The notes below the pieces were generated by a model. The model ran no database searches and was not told the origin of the DNA. It saw only the letters and a list, made by a program, of their open reading frames with translations. Positions 1 to 7,020 of a stretch of 21,601 nucleotides of DNA are shown one piece after another (the first letter of the stretch is position 1; each line of letters starts with the position of its first letter). The stretch covers positions 1-21,601 of the forward strand of contig JAGCBE010000494.1 in the NCBI GenBank assembly GCA_017652345.1. Direction: 5' to 3'. A program made the translations under genes and the position numbers. This DNA is from Methanobrevibacter sp. (GTDB taxonomy: Archaea > Methanobacteriota > Methanobacteria > Methanobacteriales > Methanobacteriaceae).

Positions 1-539
1 AATAAAATAAAGTAAAGTAAAAATTATGTCTGGGCCTGCGGACCTAAAACTAAAAGGGCTTGTGCCCCTCAGGAGCGTATGGGTTGCATGCGCTCATACG
101 TAAGTGGCGTAGGGATGCCCGTCGTGGCGAGCGACGTTAAATTTCGCTCAAATTAACAGGCGCATACCTTGTTGACCTGATGGGTGCGCCCAAGATGAGA
201 AGGTCAAGCCTCTACATGGGTTGCTCATCCCGCCCGTGTAGTTGTACCGCCCTTGTGGGAGGATGTTACGAGGGGGATGAGAAAATATAAGGGCACCATA
301 GGCGCATCGCGTCAAAGGTGCCCTTTCCCGCCCGAGGTTCTTGCTTGGTAAAATTCCAAGAACTGAAAGGTTAACGCTCATAGCGGGAATTCGCCCGAGC
401 AACAGATGATTGCTCAGATGAGCGATACCCTGACGCCAGGAAAGACTGGTAACGACGTAAACTCGTCTAGGAGAGAACAAATGAACTCCGAAAACAAAAT
501 ATGTGTGGTATACGACGACCTTAAGTCGTAAGGCCTTGT
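1..539 (+). ncRNA. Large structured non-coding RNA, ROOL/GOLLD-class candidate
   Basis: No credible coding frame crosses this stretch, but it is full of complementary segments in plus orientation. Simple hairpins: 56-59/64-67, 106-110/115-119, 120-124/132-136, 136-140/153-157, 289-297/317-325 (9 bp), 337-343/357-363, 397-402/410-415 and 375-381/418-424. Crossing helices: 159-164/185-190 with 172-178/201-207 (TTGACCT/AGGTCAA), and 212-220/233-241 (9 bp) with 224-231/274-281 (CTCATCCC/GGGATGAG). A further crossing pair is 327-331/383-387. The region ends at the first base of tRNA-Phe. Known families: ROOL (about 580 nt) and GOLLD (about 800 nt) are giant ornate phage RNAs often found beside tRNAs; the length fits ROOL better. 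The 5' end may lie before the window, and no promoter is visible. The family name is inferred from architecture, not from a model hit. Confidence 0.62.
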
Positions 540-615
540 GCCGAGGTAGCTCAGTAGGTAGAGCAGTAGACTGAAAATCTACGTGTCGATGGTTCGATTC
601 CATCCCTCGGCACCA
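540..615 (+). tRNA. tRNA-Phe (GAA)
   Basis: Complete cloverleaf with an encoded CCA. The acceptor stem is GCCGAGG/CCTCGGC and the anticodon stem GTAGA/TCTAC encloses loop CTGAAAA, giving anticodon GAA at 573-575. The D-loop GG and T-loop TTCGATT are standard. It is the only plus-strand tRNA here and abuts the large structured RNA without a gap, so the two are probably co-transcribed. Confidence 0.97.
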
Positions 616-649
616 TAACTTATGAATGTTAATAAAAAGGAGCATAAAG

Positions 650-733
650 ATGAAAGATATCATCGTCTTTTCCGGTCAACTTATAGTTTTATTCTCATCG
701 GTGATTATTTTGATCATTCAAAATTACAAATAA
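650..733 (+). CDS. Small single-span membrane protein (27 aa)
   Basis: The frame reads MKDIIVFSGQLIVLFSSVII then LIIQNYK. A ribosome-binding site AAAAGGAG lies about 7 bases before the ATG. Residues 4-23 form one hydrophobic span with a short polar C-terminal tail, so a membrane peptide is expected. Its stop codon TAA merges with the next gene's ribosome-binding site (TAAGGAGAAG), a compact arrangement typical of co-translated phage genes. No family is recognised and function is unknown. The good start signal and packing support it as real despite its size. Confidence 0.55.
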   Translation: MKDIIVFSGQLIVLFSSVIILIIQNYK

Positions 734-745
734 GGAGAAGAAAAA

Positions 746-1108
746 ATGGAAGAAAAATATAAAAAAAGGTATATCATTAAAGGTACACCAGAATTTCTAA
801 TATTGGGAACATTACTGAATATTCCTAAAAATCGGCCAATGAAAGAATTGGCACGAAATTTACTCCTTAATGAAATTCCTTTTGAAGTTGTTCATCAGGA
901 GTTTGATAACAAGGATTATATAGCAATATGTTCTCCATCGTATGGCGATGACTGTAAGATTGATGCAATCTTCCATCCTGGATCATATGGATATAATGAC
1001 GATCTTATAGAAATTTGGGATTTTGAATGCATAGATGTAGAAGGGTGCTTAACTCCCGAAGAGGCACTTGAACGCTTCAAGGAAGTTGCAAATAAAAATA
1101 ATTTTTAG
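746..1108 (+). CDS. Hypothetical phage protein, 120 aa
   Basis: The ATG follows AAGGAGAAGAAAAA at good spacing, and the frame ends in TAG. The protein has a Lys-rich start (MEEKYKKRYIIKG), a mixed alpha/beta look in the middle with many aromatic residues, and an acidic stretch near residues 85-110 (DFECIDVEGCLTPEEALERF). There is no signal peptide or membrane span. I do not recognise the family. It lies 12 bases after the small membrane gene and 27 bases before the next gene, so it is probably part of the same operon. Confidence 0.85.
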   Translation: MEEKYKKRYIIKGTPEFLILGTLLNIPKNRPMKELARNLLLNEIPFEVVHQEFDNKDYIAICSPSYGDDCKIDAIFHPGSYGYNDDLIEIWDFECIDVEGCLTPEEALERFKEVANKNNF

Positions 1109-1135
1109 CTGTAGTACATAAAGGAGGAAAAACAA

Positions 1136-2017
1136 ATGTACACAAGCAATTACGCGCCAGAAACCGTTATCACCCTGGACAACGTCAAGGAAATCTTGGC
1201 AGATATGAGCGTAGAATATACGCTCAAGAAGTATAGAAATGCCATCATTAAGCCTTCAATCTACAAAGATGGAAGAGCTTATGAAATGAAAGGTGTTGAT
1301 AGGTTTAGAATCGGCTTAGGAAATGGACACACACCCAACACCCGTATGTTCCTCGAGGGGAAAACCATTCAGGAAGTTCTGGATTTCCTGAATAACCCCA
1401 AGAAGAAGGAAGTCAGCGCTGACAACATTATCAAGCGTCCAGGACTTCAGGCTTCTGCGACTATTACGGTTGTACCTGATGGTCCCCGAATCACGTTGGA
1501 AGGCATCAGACCAATTTCAATGGAAGCGATGTATTCGCTTGCACCAGATCGGGCTGAACTTCTCAATAGAATTCTGAGAGGTCCTAAGAGCCGTAAACAT
1601 GCGGTTCGCGTTGGGCACGAAAGAATCGGCGATAATCGTAAACCGACTTATGATGTCACTGCAGACAAATTAAGTGAACTTGTAGTTCACAACTCTAAGT
1701 CGGGCACGTCTGCCTACGCTAAGGAAATGGTAGCAATTACCAAATCATGTGAATATCAGATTCCGGCGGTAGCGCCTGGTGAACCTTATGATGGTCATCA
1801 GTTCCAGTGGGCTGCGGAAGTGCCAATGGAAAAGTTGGTGGCAACTTTGTCTGATATGAAGGCTGCCAAGTGTAAGACTTATGCCGATTGGCAGAGGAAA
1901 AAGGCCAAGCAGAACAAAGTTACTGAACCTTCAAATATGAATATCAGTAATGATCTGACTATTCAGATGCTTGCTGCCATGAAGGAACTGACAGAACTGT
2001 TAAAGGAGTTAAGATAA
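1136..2017 (+). CDS. Hypothetical phage protein, 293 aa
   Basis: A strong AAAGGAGG site precedes the ATG. The protein is soluble and basic. Its N-terminal half contains a region rich in Gly/Arg/Asn (KGVDRFRIGLGNGHTPNTR, about residues 53-71). Its C-terminal end (about 265-293) is a predicted amphipathic helix, IQMLAAMKELTELLKELR, that could mediate oligomerisation. I do not recognise a catalytic motif or known family. Its stop codon overlaps the next start by one base (TAATG), indicating translational coupling. Base composition is less AT-rich than that of the two genes before it, suggesting high expression or a different history. Confidence 0.88.
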   Translation: MYTSNYAPETVITLDNVKEILADMSVEYTLKKYRNAIIKPSIYKDGRAYEMKGVDRFRIGLGNGHTPNTRMFLEGKTIQEVLDFLNNPKKKEVSADNIIKRPGLQASATITVVPDGPRITLEGIRPISMEAMYSLAPDRAELLNRILRGPKSRKHAVRVGHERIGDNRKPTYDVTADKLSELVVHNSKSGTSAYAKEMVAITKSCEYQIPAVAPGEPYDGHQFQWAAEVPMEKLVATLSDMKAAKCKTYADWQRKKAKQNKVTEPSNMNISNDLTIQMLAAMKELTELLKELR

Positions 2018-2220
2018 TGGAATACGAAGAGTTTGAGCCCGAATTTCTTGAAAAGGAAAAGACTCGAGAAAAGAGAATGAAAAATAAGAAGCGTGAAAAG
2101 GAGCATGAGTTTGAACTTATGTTCGATTATAACTCTGCGCTCAAGAAGATTCACAGATCAAATAAGAATAAGAGAGCTTATAAGCAGGCTCGTAATTCTT
2201 ATCTTATTGAGGAATATTAA
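2017..2220 (+). CDS. Small highly charged basic protein (67 aa)
   Basis: It starts inside the previous gene's stop (TAATG), with a ribosome-binding site AAAGGAGTT in the previous gene's last codons. After an acidic beginning (EYEEFEPEFLEKEK), residues 15-45 are dominated by Lys/Arg/Glu and should form a single long charged helix. The C-terminal third is Lys/Arg/Asn/Tyr-rich. Such composition suits nucleic-acid binding or a partner of the preceding protein, but neither is shown. No family is recognised. A short hairpin follows the stop. Confidence 0.78.
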   Translation: MEYEEFEPEFLEKEKTREKRMKNKKREKEHEFELMFDYNSALKKIHRSNKNKRAYKQARNSYLIEEY

Positions 2221-2242
2221 TTGCCACACTAAGGTGGTAATT
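2219..2242 (+). other. Intergenic hairpin
   Basis: AATTGCCAC (2219-2227) can pair with GTGGTAATT (2234-2242), with one G-T pair and a six-base loop. No T-run follows, so it is not an obvious terminator; it may be a processing or RNA-stability element before the 2274 gene. Confidence 0.45.
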
Positions 2243-2273
2243 GATATATAGCCATAGAAAGGAGAAAAACAAA

Positions 2274-2792
2274 ATGGCAGACATCATCAAGAACACTCCG
2301 GTCAAGAAGACCACAGTACAGCTCATTGCGGAGACCAACCGTGACGGTGTCACAATGGAATGGATTTCCATCGACGGCGTCAAGATTGGCACCATGGGCT
2401 ACACCAGCCAGAAGGATAAGGAAGCAGCATTGCGACTTATCCAGCGCGTGGTTGATAATTCGGAGAACACGGGCTATGCTCTGTATTCCGAAATTATGAA
2501 CACCTGCATGACTGGTGCTGCGCTGCAGGACGAGGGAATTGAGGCGAGAACTTCGGAAGAAGTGGAGATTGACGGAGTTCCCGTCATCATCAATTATGAA
2601 GCCGAAAAGGCCTATATTGGTGTTAACCTGGAACTCAAGGCTATCGCAGACCTCGAGGACCTGGACTGTGCACTTCCGCCTGAAGCCGTAAAGGCGCTCC
2701 TGGTTGAGCGTAGCAAGACCAAGATTGCCGAGATGAAGGCTGAGGCTGAGGAAGAGCCGGACTACTACGAAGACGAATACGACGAGTACTAA
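2274..2792 (+). CDS. Hypothetical acidic phage protein, 172 aa
   Basis: The chosen ATG at 2274 has AAAGGAG eight bases upstream. An in-frame ATG at 2241 has no such site and would run through the intergenic region. The protein begins MADIIKNTPVKKTTVQLIAE, continues with a beta-rich segment (WISIDGVKIGTMGY, about residues 27-40) and ends in an acidic tyrosine-rich tail (EPDYYEDEYDEY). It looks small, soluble and possibly abundant, as its codons are GC-richer than those of the neighbours. No family is recognised. A strong hairpin follows, so it probably ends a transcription segment. Confidence 0.88.
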   Translation: MADIIKNTPVKKTTVQLIAETNRDGVTMEWISIDGVKIGTMGYTSQKDKEAALRLIQRVVDNSENTGYALYSEIMNTCMTGAALQDEGIEARTSEEVEIDGVPVIINYEAEKAYIGVNLELKAIADLEDLDCALPPEAVKALLVERSKTKIAEMKAEAEEEPDYYEDEYDEY

Positions 2793-2810
2793 TCTTCATA
2801 GTAACCACAC

Positions 2811-2850
2811 TCAGGCGGGTTGAAATATACCCGCCTGATAATTAATTTGT
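2811..2850 (+). terminator. Hairpin with T-rich tail, probable terminator or attenuator
   Basis: TCAGGCGGGT (2811-2820) pairs perfectly with ACCCGCCTGA (2829-2838) around an eight-base loop. A tail with scattered T residues and a TTTTTT run lies about 12 bases on. It separates the 172-aa gene from the PcfJ-like gene. The displaced T-run makes partial termination more likely than complete termination. Confidence 0.6.
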
Positions 2851-2878
2851 TTTTTCCGTGAAGTCAAGGAGGTAAAAC

Positions 2879-5125
2879 ATGACTAAACAGGAAATCATCA
2901 AGAAAATCATCAATGAAAACCCCAACCCCGATCAGTCTATCTGCCCCACTCTGTGGCTTAACTATTACGACTCTAAACATAAAGGAGTCCGTAAAAATGC
3001 TAATACAGGAGAAATCTTGTATCAGCGAGAATTTGAAAAAGAAGGGAAAGCATGGCAGCGTCCATGGGAATTTCCTGTAAAGAAGGCAAAAACAGATAAG
3101 CATGGTATATTAGTATATTCTCCAAGAACATCCTTGGAGACGTCTTATATGAAGAACTGGTCCTTTGGAGAGGAACAGGTTCTTGAAATAGCGTCTATAA
3201 CAATAGATGGACACAGAGGCCTCGGAGCAAGAGAATGGAAATTCTACTCGGGTATTTATAATTCAGTACCAAGAATCTTTCTGTTCAAAGGAGACCCTCA
3301 TGTGTATAATTCTGATGGCAGTGAACGCTGCCCTGAACGCATGAAAACTTACAATCATTACTTTACAAAGGTTGATTGCCATTATCTTCAGATGTTGGCT
3401 CCAAACGTAGACGCAAGCGCGGAAGCCAAAAAATTCTTCAATGATGAAGATAATGTGTATCCTCGGAGGGTTAGCGAACTCTACAAGAGAAGCGTAAAAA
3501 AGCCCAGGAAATCCAATCCAATGGATGAAATTGCTAATCGAAATTATGAATGGCCTGATTTAAGCGATTATCCATTGTATGAAAAGAAAAACACAGAATA
3601 CTATTACAATAGAATAATTACTGTAAACAGTAAAATATTTCAATGTTTATCAGTAGATGAATATCTGGTAATTCGCATACTGACGAGGCATCCAATATGC
3701 GACAATAACCACTATGAAAGAAGAGGAAAATATACTTTTGAAGTTGCATATAAGTGTCAAGAAGATGAAACAATGAGAGATGAAAGAAGTAGAATTATAA
3801 TTTCTCCAAAGGGAGAGATTGGAATCTATACTGCTCTGTCGCGGAACAATAAGACATATATCCGCACATCTTCAAAAGTCTCATATTCATATTCGTGGTA
3901 CAGGAGCAATTGCGACGACGAATTTGTATATCTAGATTTTGAAAATCTGGCCAAGATTAATAAAACCAAATATCTGGTGCCGGTGCTGGAAAAAATTGAA
4001 AAAAGTTTTAAGATTCAGGTTCTGGTTAATGCGATGAGGCATCCAATTCTAGAGCAGCTATATAAAGCTGGCTTTGAAAAAATAGCTAATTACTTAAACG
4101 AAGACGACGAAGTCGCTGGAGACCTAAAGAAAATCTTTAATGTTAAAGAGAGGAAAATACCTCTCACAAAGCTTCTTGACCTGAACACATACCAACTCAG
4201 GAAGCTGGAAGAAATATTTGCCGCGCAAACAAACAGATATAGTACACATGACGTAAAAAGAAATATTATTGCTGTTGCAAAGCAACTTTCTGGAGTAGAA
4301 CCGTTTGCTTCTTTAAGTAAAGAAACAACAGATGAATTGTTCGAAATCGCAAAATCGCTCATTAATAGCGATCTGTGGTATCAAGACATTAGATACGATA
4401 ACAATTATTGGTGGTATCGCAATAAATATAGCTGGGACGGCGATATAACCAGAGAAGAAGCTAGACAGCTTATAAAAATTTGCAAATTCTGCAAGAATAC
4501 AGAACAGGGGGTAAGAATGTATATAGATACTTGCAGATTGTATAGAAAGTTGCCGGAAAATTATAGACCGGATATTGATATCTATGATATTGACAATATG
4601 CGGTCGCTTGAAATCATTCACGATGATCTTATTCGCATCACGAATGTGTATAAGGAAGAATTCCTCAGAGATCGAGATAATAAAATCGCAGAAGGTTTCA
4701 AGTCAAGATATCCAAAAACAATTAAGAGATATGGTGTTACAGAACCTGATTTCTTGATTGATGCTCCTGAAACTCCATCTGCGTTAACTACAGAAGGGGC
4801 AATGTTAAGTCACTGTGTTGGCGGTTATCTGGAGTCTGTAGGAACGGGAAGGACAACAATTCTTTTCTTAAGAAAGTCAGAACTTCCCTCCACTCCGTTC
4901 TATACAATAGAAGTAAGTGGAGGAGATAAAGAAAAGAATCCAAGACTTATTCAGATTCACGGATACAGAAATAAGTGGCTTGGAAATAATCCGGAAGCAA
5001 TTCCATTCGTTAAGAAATGGCTGGAAGAACATGATATCGCTTATGATAAGAAAATTCTTCTTTGCGTTTCTGAAGGATATAGCTCTGGTGGAGAATATCT
5101 GAACGGAAAAGAATTCGGATTATAA
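2879..5125 (+). CDS. PcfJ-like protein (748 aa)
   Basis: It starts at ATG after CAAGGAGGTAAAAC. Recognition rests on the C-terminal part, where a PcfJ-type core is visible: GAMLSHCVGGY (HCVGGY at about residues 645-650), then TTILFLRK and a TIEVSGG strand, then IQIHGYRNKW. This order matches the PcfJ family common on conjugative elements and phages of Bacillota, whose biochemical role is not established. The first about 600 residues are a large, mostly helical, Lys/Tyr-rich region that I cannot assign. The frame is intact. A shorter paralogue lies at 7021-8625 with the same C-terminal core, so the element carries two versions. Confidence 0.82.
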   Translation: MTKQEIIKKIINENPNPDQSICPTLWLNYYDSKHKGVRKNANTGEILYQREFEKEGKAWQRPWEFPVKKAKTDKHGILVYSPRTSLETSYMKNWSFGEEQVLEIASITIDGHRGLGAREWKFYSGIYNSVPRIFLFKGDPHVYNSDGSERCPERMKTYNHYFTKVDCHYLQMLAPNVDASAEAKKFFNDEDNVYPRRVSELYKRSVKKPRKSNPMDEIANRNYEWPDLSDYPLYEKKNTEYYYNRIITVNSKIFQCLSVDEYLVIRILTRHPICDNNHYERRGKYTFEVAYKCQEDETMRDERSRIIISPKGEIGIYTALSRNNKTYIRTSSKVSYSYSWYRSNCDDEFVYLDFENLAKINKTKYLVPVLEKIEKSFKIQVLVNAMRHPILEQLYKAGFEKIANYLNEDDEVAGDLKKIFNVKERKIPLTKLLDLNTYQLRKLEEIFAAQTNRYSTHDVKRNIIAVAKQLSGVEPFASLSKETTDELFEIAKSLINSDLWYQDIRYDNNYWWYRNKYSWDGDITREEARQLIKICKFCKNTEQGVRMYIDTCRLYRKLPENYRPDIDIYDIDNMRSLEIIHDDLIRITNVYKEEFLRDRDNKIAEGFKSRYPKTIKRYGVTEPDFLIDAPETPSALTTEGAMLSHCVGGYLESVGTGRTTILFLRKSELPSTPFYTIEVSGGDKEKNPRLIQIHGYRNKWLGNNPEAIPFVKKWLEEHDIAYDKKILLCVSEGYSSGGEYLNGKEFGL

Positions 5126-5151
5126 AAAAATATAAAATAATAAAAAAGTAG

Positions 5152-5181
5152 TTGCATAACTGAGCCTATTTGAGATATAAT
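5152..5181 (+). promoter_or_regulatory. Sigma70-type promoter overlapped by an inverted repeat
   Basis: TTGCAT (5152-5157) and TATAAT (5176-5181) are separated by 18 bases. The promoter lies inside a 14-bp perfect inverted repeat: 5157-5170 pairs with 5179-5192 around an eight-base loop. It would drive the DUF932-like gene at 5232. The repeat arms cover the spacer and the -10 end, so they could be an operator or a transcript hairpin. Confidence 0.7.
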
Positions 5182-5192
5182 AGGCTCAGTTA
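5157..5192. repeat. 14-bp inverted repeat across the promoter
   Basis: TAACTGAGCCTATT and AATAGGCTCAGTTA are perfect complements separated by TGAGATAT. On the plus strand no T-run follows. On the minus strand a T-run begins about nine bases later, so a weak minus-strand terminator is possible. Overlap with the promoter favours a regulator-binding site. Confidence 0.75.
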
Positions 5193-5231
5193 AAAATAAT
5201 TATTTCTTTTATTGAGAAAGGAGAAAAAAGA

Positions 5232-6236
5232 ATGGGATTTGCAAAGTATGATGCAGCAAGAGTAGCAAGAGAACTGGATAAGATTACCCAGCCTGAAAGA
5301 ACAAATTACTTTGAAGGTCTGGGAGTTAATCTCCAGAACGTAAACAGCCTCGATAGTGCAATTAAGCTGTCTGGCTTGGATTTCGAGGTGGAAAAGGTGC
5401 CCATGGCATTTTACAGGGAAGTCATTGACGCCGAGACTGGTGTAAAGGAAAAGGTTGCATTCCCGTTCCCTGACCAGTATGTTACCATTAGGAAGGATAC
5501 GAACGAACCCCTTGGGGTAGTTGGTAAGAATTATAATATTCTGCCTAACAAGGAAGCATTCGATTTTCTGGAAGATATTATGGGATCCGGAAAAGCCCGG
5601 TTTGAAACTGCTGGACTTTACGGTGGAGCAAAAAGTTTCATCACCATTAAAACGGAGGGGGTAGATGTACTTGGAGATAAGTATTCTCCATATATCCTGC
5701 TTCTGAACAGTTTTGATGGAAGTGGCTCCGTAAGGGCTATGTTCACAAATGTCAGAGTGTTCTGTTCAAACTGCCTGGCAAGAGCAATTAAGAATGCTGA
5801 AAATAGAATTTCTATCAGGCATTCTAATTCTCTGCCTTTGAGGATGGAGAATGCAAAGGGACTGCTTGCGGGGCAGGCAAATTATCTGACCGAATTTAAG
5901 AAAGAGGCAGAGAAGCTCGCTGTAATTCCATATAGTGCCGCGCAGTATGAGAGCCTCGTAAACGACGTTTTGTTCCCGATTAACGAGGAAGGAGATAGTG
6001 ATATTTCCAAGGTGAGACAGCTGGCGCTGCGTGAACAGGCGATGACAGCTTACAATCAGGATGACTTACAGAACTTTAACAATTCTGCATGGAAGGTCAT
6101 TCAGGCTGTAGCAGACCTTGAAAGTCATAAGATGATTTTCAGACAGACAGACCAGGCAAAGTTTGCCAACTTGAAGACTGTAATGGCTGGAATGGAAATG
6201 ACAAATCGTGTCGCTGACATGATTCTTTCCGCCTAA
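5232..6236 (+). CDS. DUF932-like phage/plasmid protein (334 aa)
   Basis: It starts at ATG after AAAGGAGAAAAAAG. Length and sequence style match the DUF932 'phage/plasmid-like' family: an N-terminal half with VEKVPMAFY, KVAFPFPDQYVTIRKDTNEPLGVVGKNYNI (about residues 57-100), the segment LLLNSFDGSGSVRAMFTNVRVFCSNCLARAI (about 155-188), and a helical C-terminal third. The family is widespread on phages and plasmids and its activity is unknown. It has its own promoter and a following terminator, so it is an independent unit. The codons are well adapted, suggesting strong expression. Confidence 0.85.
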   Translation: MGFAKYDAARVARELDKITQPERTNYFEGLGVNLQNVNSLDSAIKLSGLDFEVEKVPMAFYREVIDAETGVKEKVAFPFPDQYVTIRKDTNEPLGVVGKNYNILPNKEAFDFLEDIMGSGKARFETAGLYGGAKSFITIKTEGVDVLGDKYSPYILLLNSFDGSGSVRAMFTNVRVFCSNCLARAIKNAENRISIRHSNSLPLRMENAKGLLAGQANYLTEFKKEAEKLAVIPYSAAQYESLVNDVLFPINEEGDSDISKVRQLALREQAMTAYNQDDLQNFNNSAWKVIQAVADLESHKMIFRQTDQAKFANLKTVMAGMEMTNRVADMILSA

Positions 6237-6246
6237 ATCTATATAC

Positions 6247-6285
6247 ACGCGGAGCGGGTAGTTTTTACTCGCTCCGCGTTTTAAA
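6247..6285 (+). terminator. Rho-independent terminator after the DUF932-like gene
   Basis: ACGCGGAGCG (6247-6256) pairs with CGCTCCGCGT (6270-6279), followed immediately by TTTTAAAT. It is GC-rich with a short T-run. Confidence 0.8.
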
Positions 6286-6325
6286 TAGAAAATTAGATAT
6301 AAAGAAGTTGATTTAGGAGGTAAAA

Positions 6326-6484
6326 ATGGATAGTTACATGATTACATTCGAAAGTTATGGCGATATTTGCGAAATGATAGTAATGGCAGTAAATCGCATT
6401 ATGGCTATCGATTTATTCGAAGAAATGACAAAAGAATGGAACGAAAAACCGGTTTTCATTTCCTGCGGAAGAGTAATGGAGTAA
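6326..6484 (+). CDS. Small hypothetical protein (52 aa)
   Basis: ATG follows TTAGGAGGTAAAA, one of the strongest ribosome-binding sites here, and the frame ends TAATAA. The sequence starts MDSYMITFESYGDICEMIVM and ends WNEKPVFISCGRVME. It is small, soluble and of unknown family. It lies just after a terminator, and its second stop runs into the ribosome-binding site of the 170-aa gene, so these two are probably co-translated. Confidence 0.75.
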   Translation: MDSYMITFESYGDICEMIVMAVNRIMAIDLFEEMTKEWNEKPVFISCGRVME

Positions 6485-6496
6485 TAAGGAGAAAAA

Positions 6497-7009
6497 ATGA
6501 AAGAGATTTTTAAAGTAATTCTCAACGACAACGATAAAGTTATTTTAAAGGTTAACGCAGAAGACACGCTTACGATTGCAATGCACCCCTATATTAATGG
6601 TGACATGGATTACATTACCGTTACCAAAGGTGGTAAGCACATTCTTACCATTATTAATAAAAATGGGAAGACCTGGAGTTTTAGTTGGGGGATTGGAGGA
6701 TATACTCTTATTTCCGATAATACTGAAAAACTTAGGCAGGAAGTAGTCAATTATATTGGCAGACAGGGTATAAGCCTCGAATACAGAGGAGAACCGGTAA
6801 AACGGGTAAATGTATATTATAATAGTTTTATGAAAAAGTGGGAAATAAACATTACTCCTGTAAGAGGTGGATGTATTGCTCATTTTTCCACAATAGCTAG
6901 CTCTCTTGAAGATATTATGGAAGAAGCAGACAAGCTTATTCCTGGCGGGAAAGGTTGGGAACCCTGGACGTCTCCAAACGGCCATAAAAGTTATATCATG
7001 ATAAGATAA
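6497..7009 (+). CDS. Hypothetical phage protein, 170 aa
   Basis: ATG follows TAAGGAGAAAAA. The protein is beta-rich: KEIFKVILNDNDKVILKVNA, then TKGGKHILTIINKNGKTWSF and a Gly-rich stretch (about residues 52-62). The second half has PVKRVNVYYNSFMKKWEINI and a short helix (SSLEDIMEEADKLI) before a Trp/Pro-rich end. There is no signal peptide or membrane span, and I do not recognise the family. It sits 11 bases before the second PcfJ-like gene and is probably in its operon. Confidence 0.85.
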   Translation: MKEIFKVILNDNDKVILKVNAEDTLTIAMHPYINGDMDYITVTKGGKHILTIINKNGKTWSFSWGIGGYTLISDNTEKLRQEVVNYIGRQGISLEYRGEPVKRVNVYYNSFMKKWEINITPVRGGCIAHFSTIASSLEDIMEEADKLIPGGKGWEPWTSPNGHKSYIMIR

Positions 7010-7020
7010 GGAGGAAAATC

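Noticed and set aside
148..663. Long minus-strand open frame over the structured RNA and tRNA-Phe
   Set aside because: It runs through tRNA-Phe and the paired region, lacks a ribosome-binding site and its sequence looks like translated structural RNA.
5157..5192. Plus-strand rho-independent terminator
   Set aside because: No T-run follows the stem and a good promoter lies inside it.
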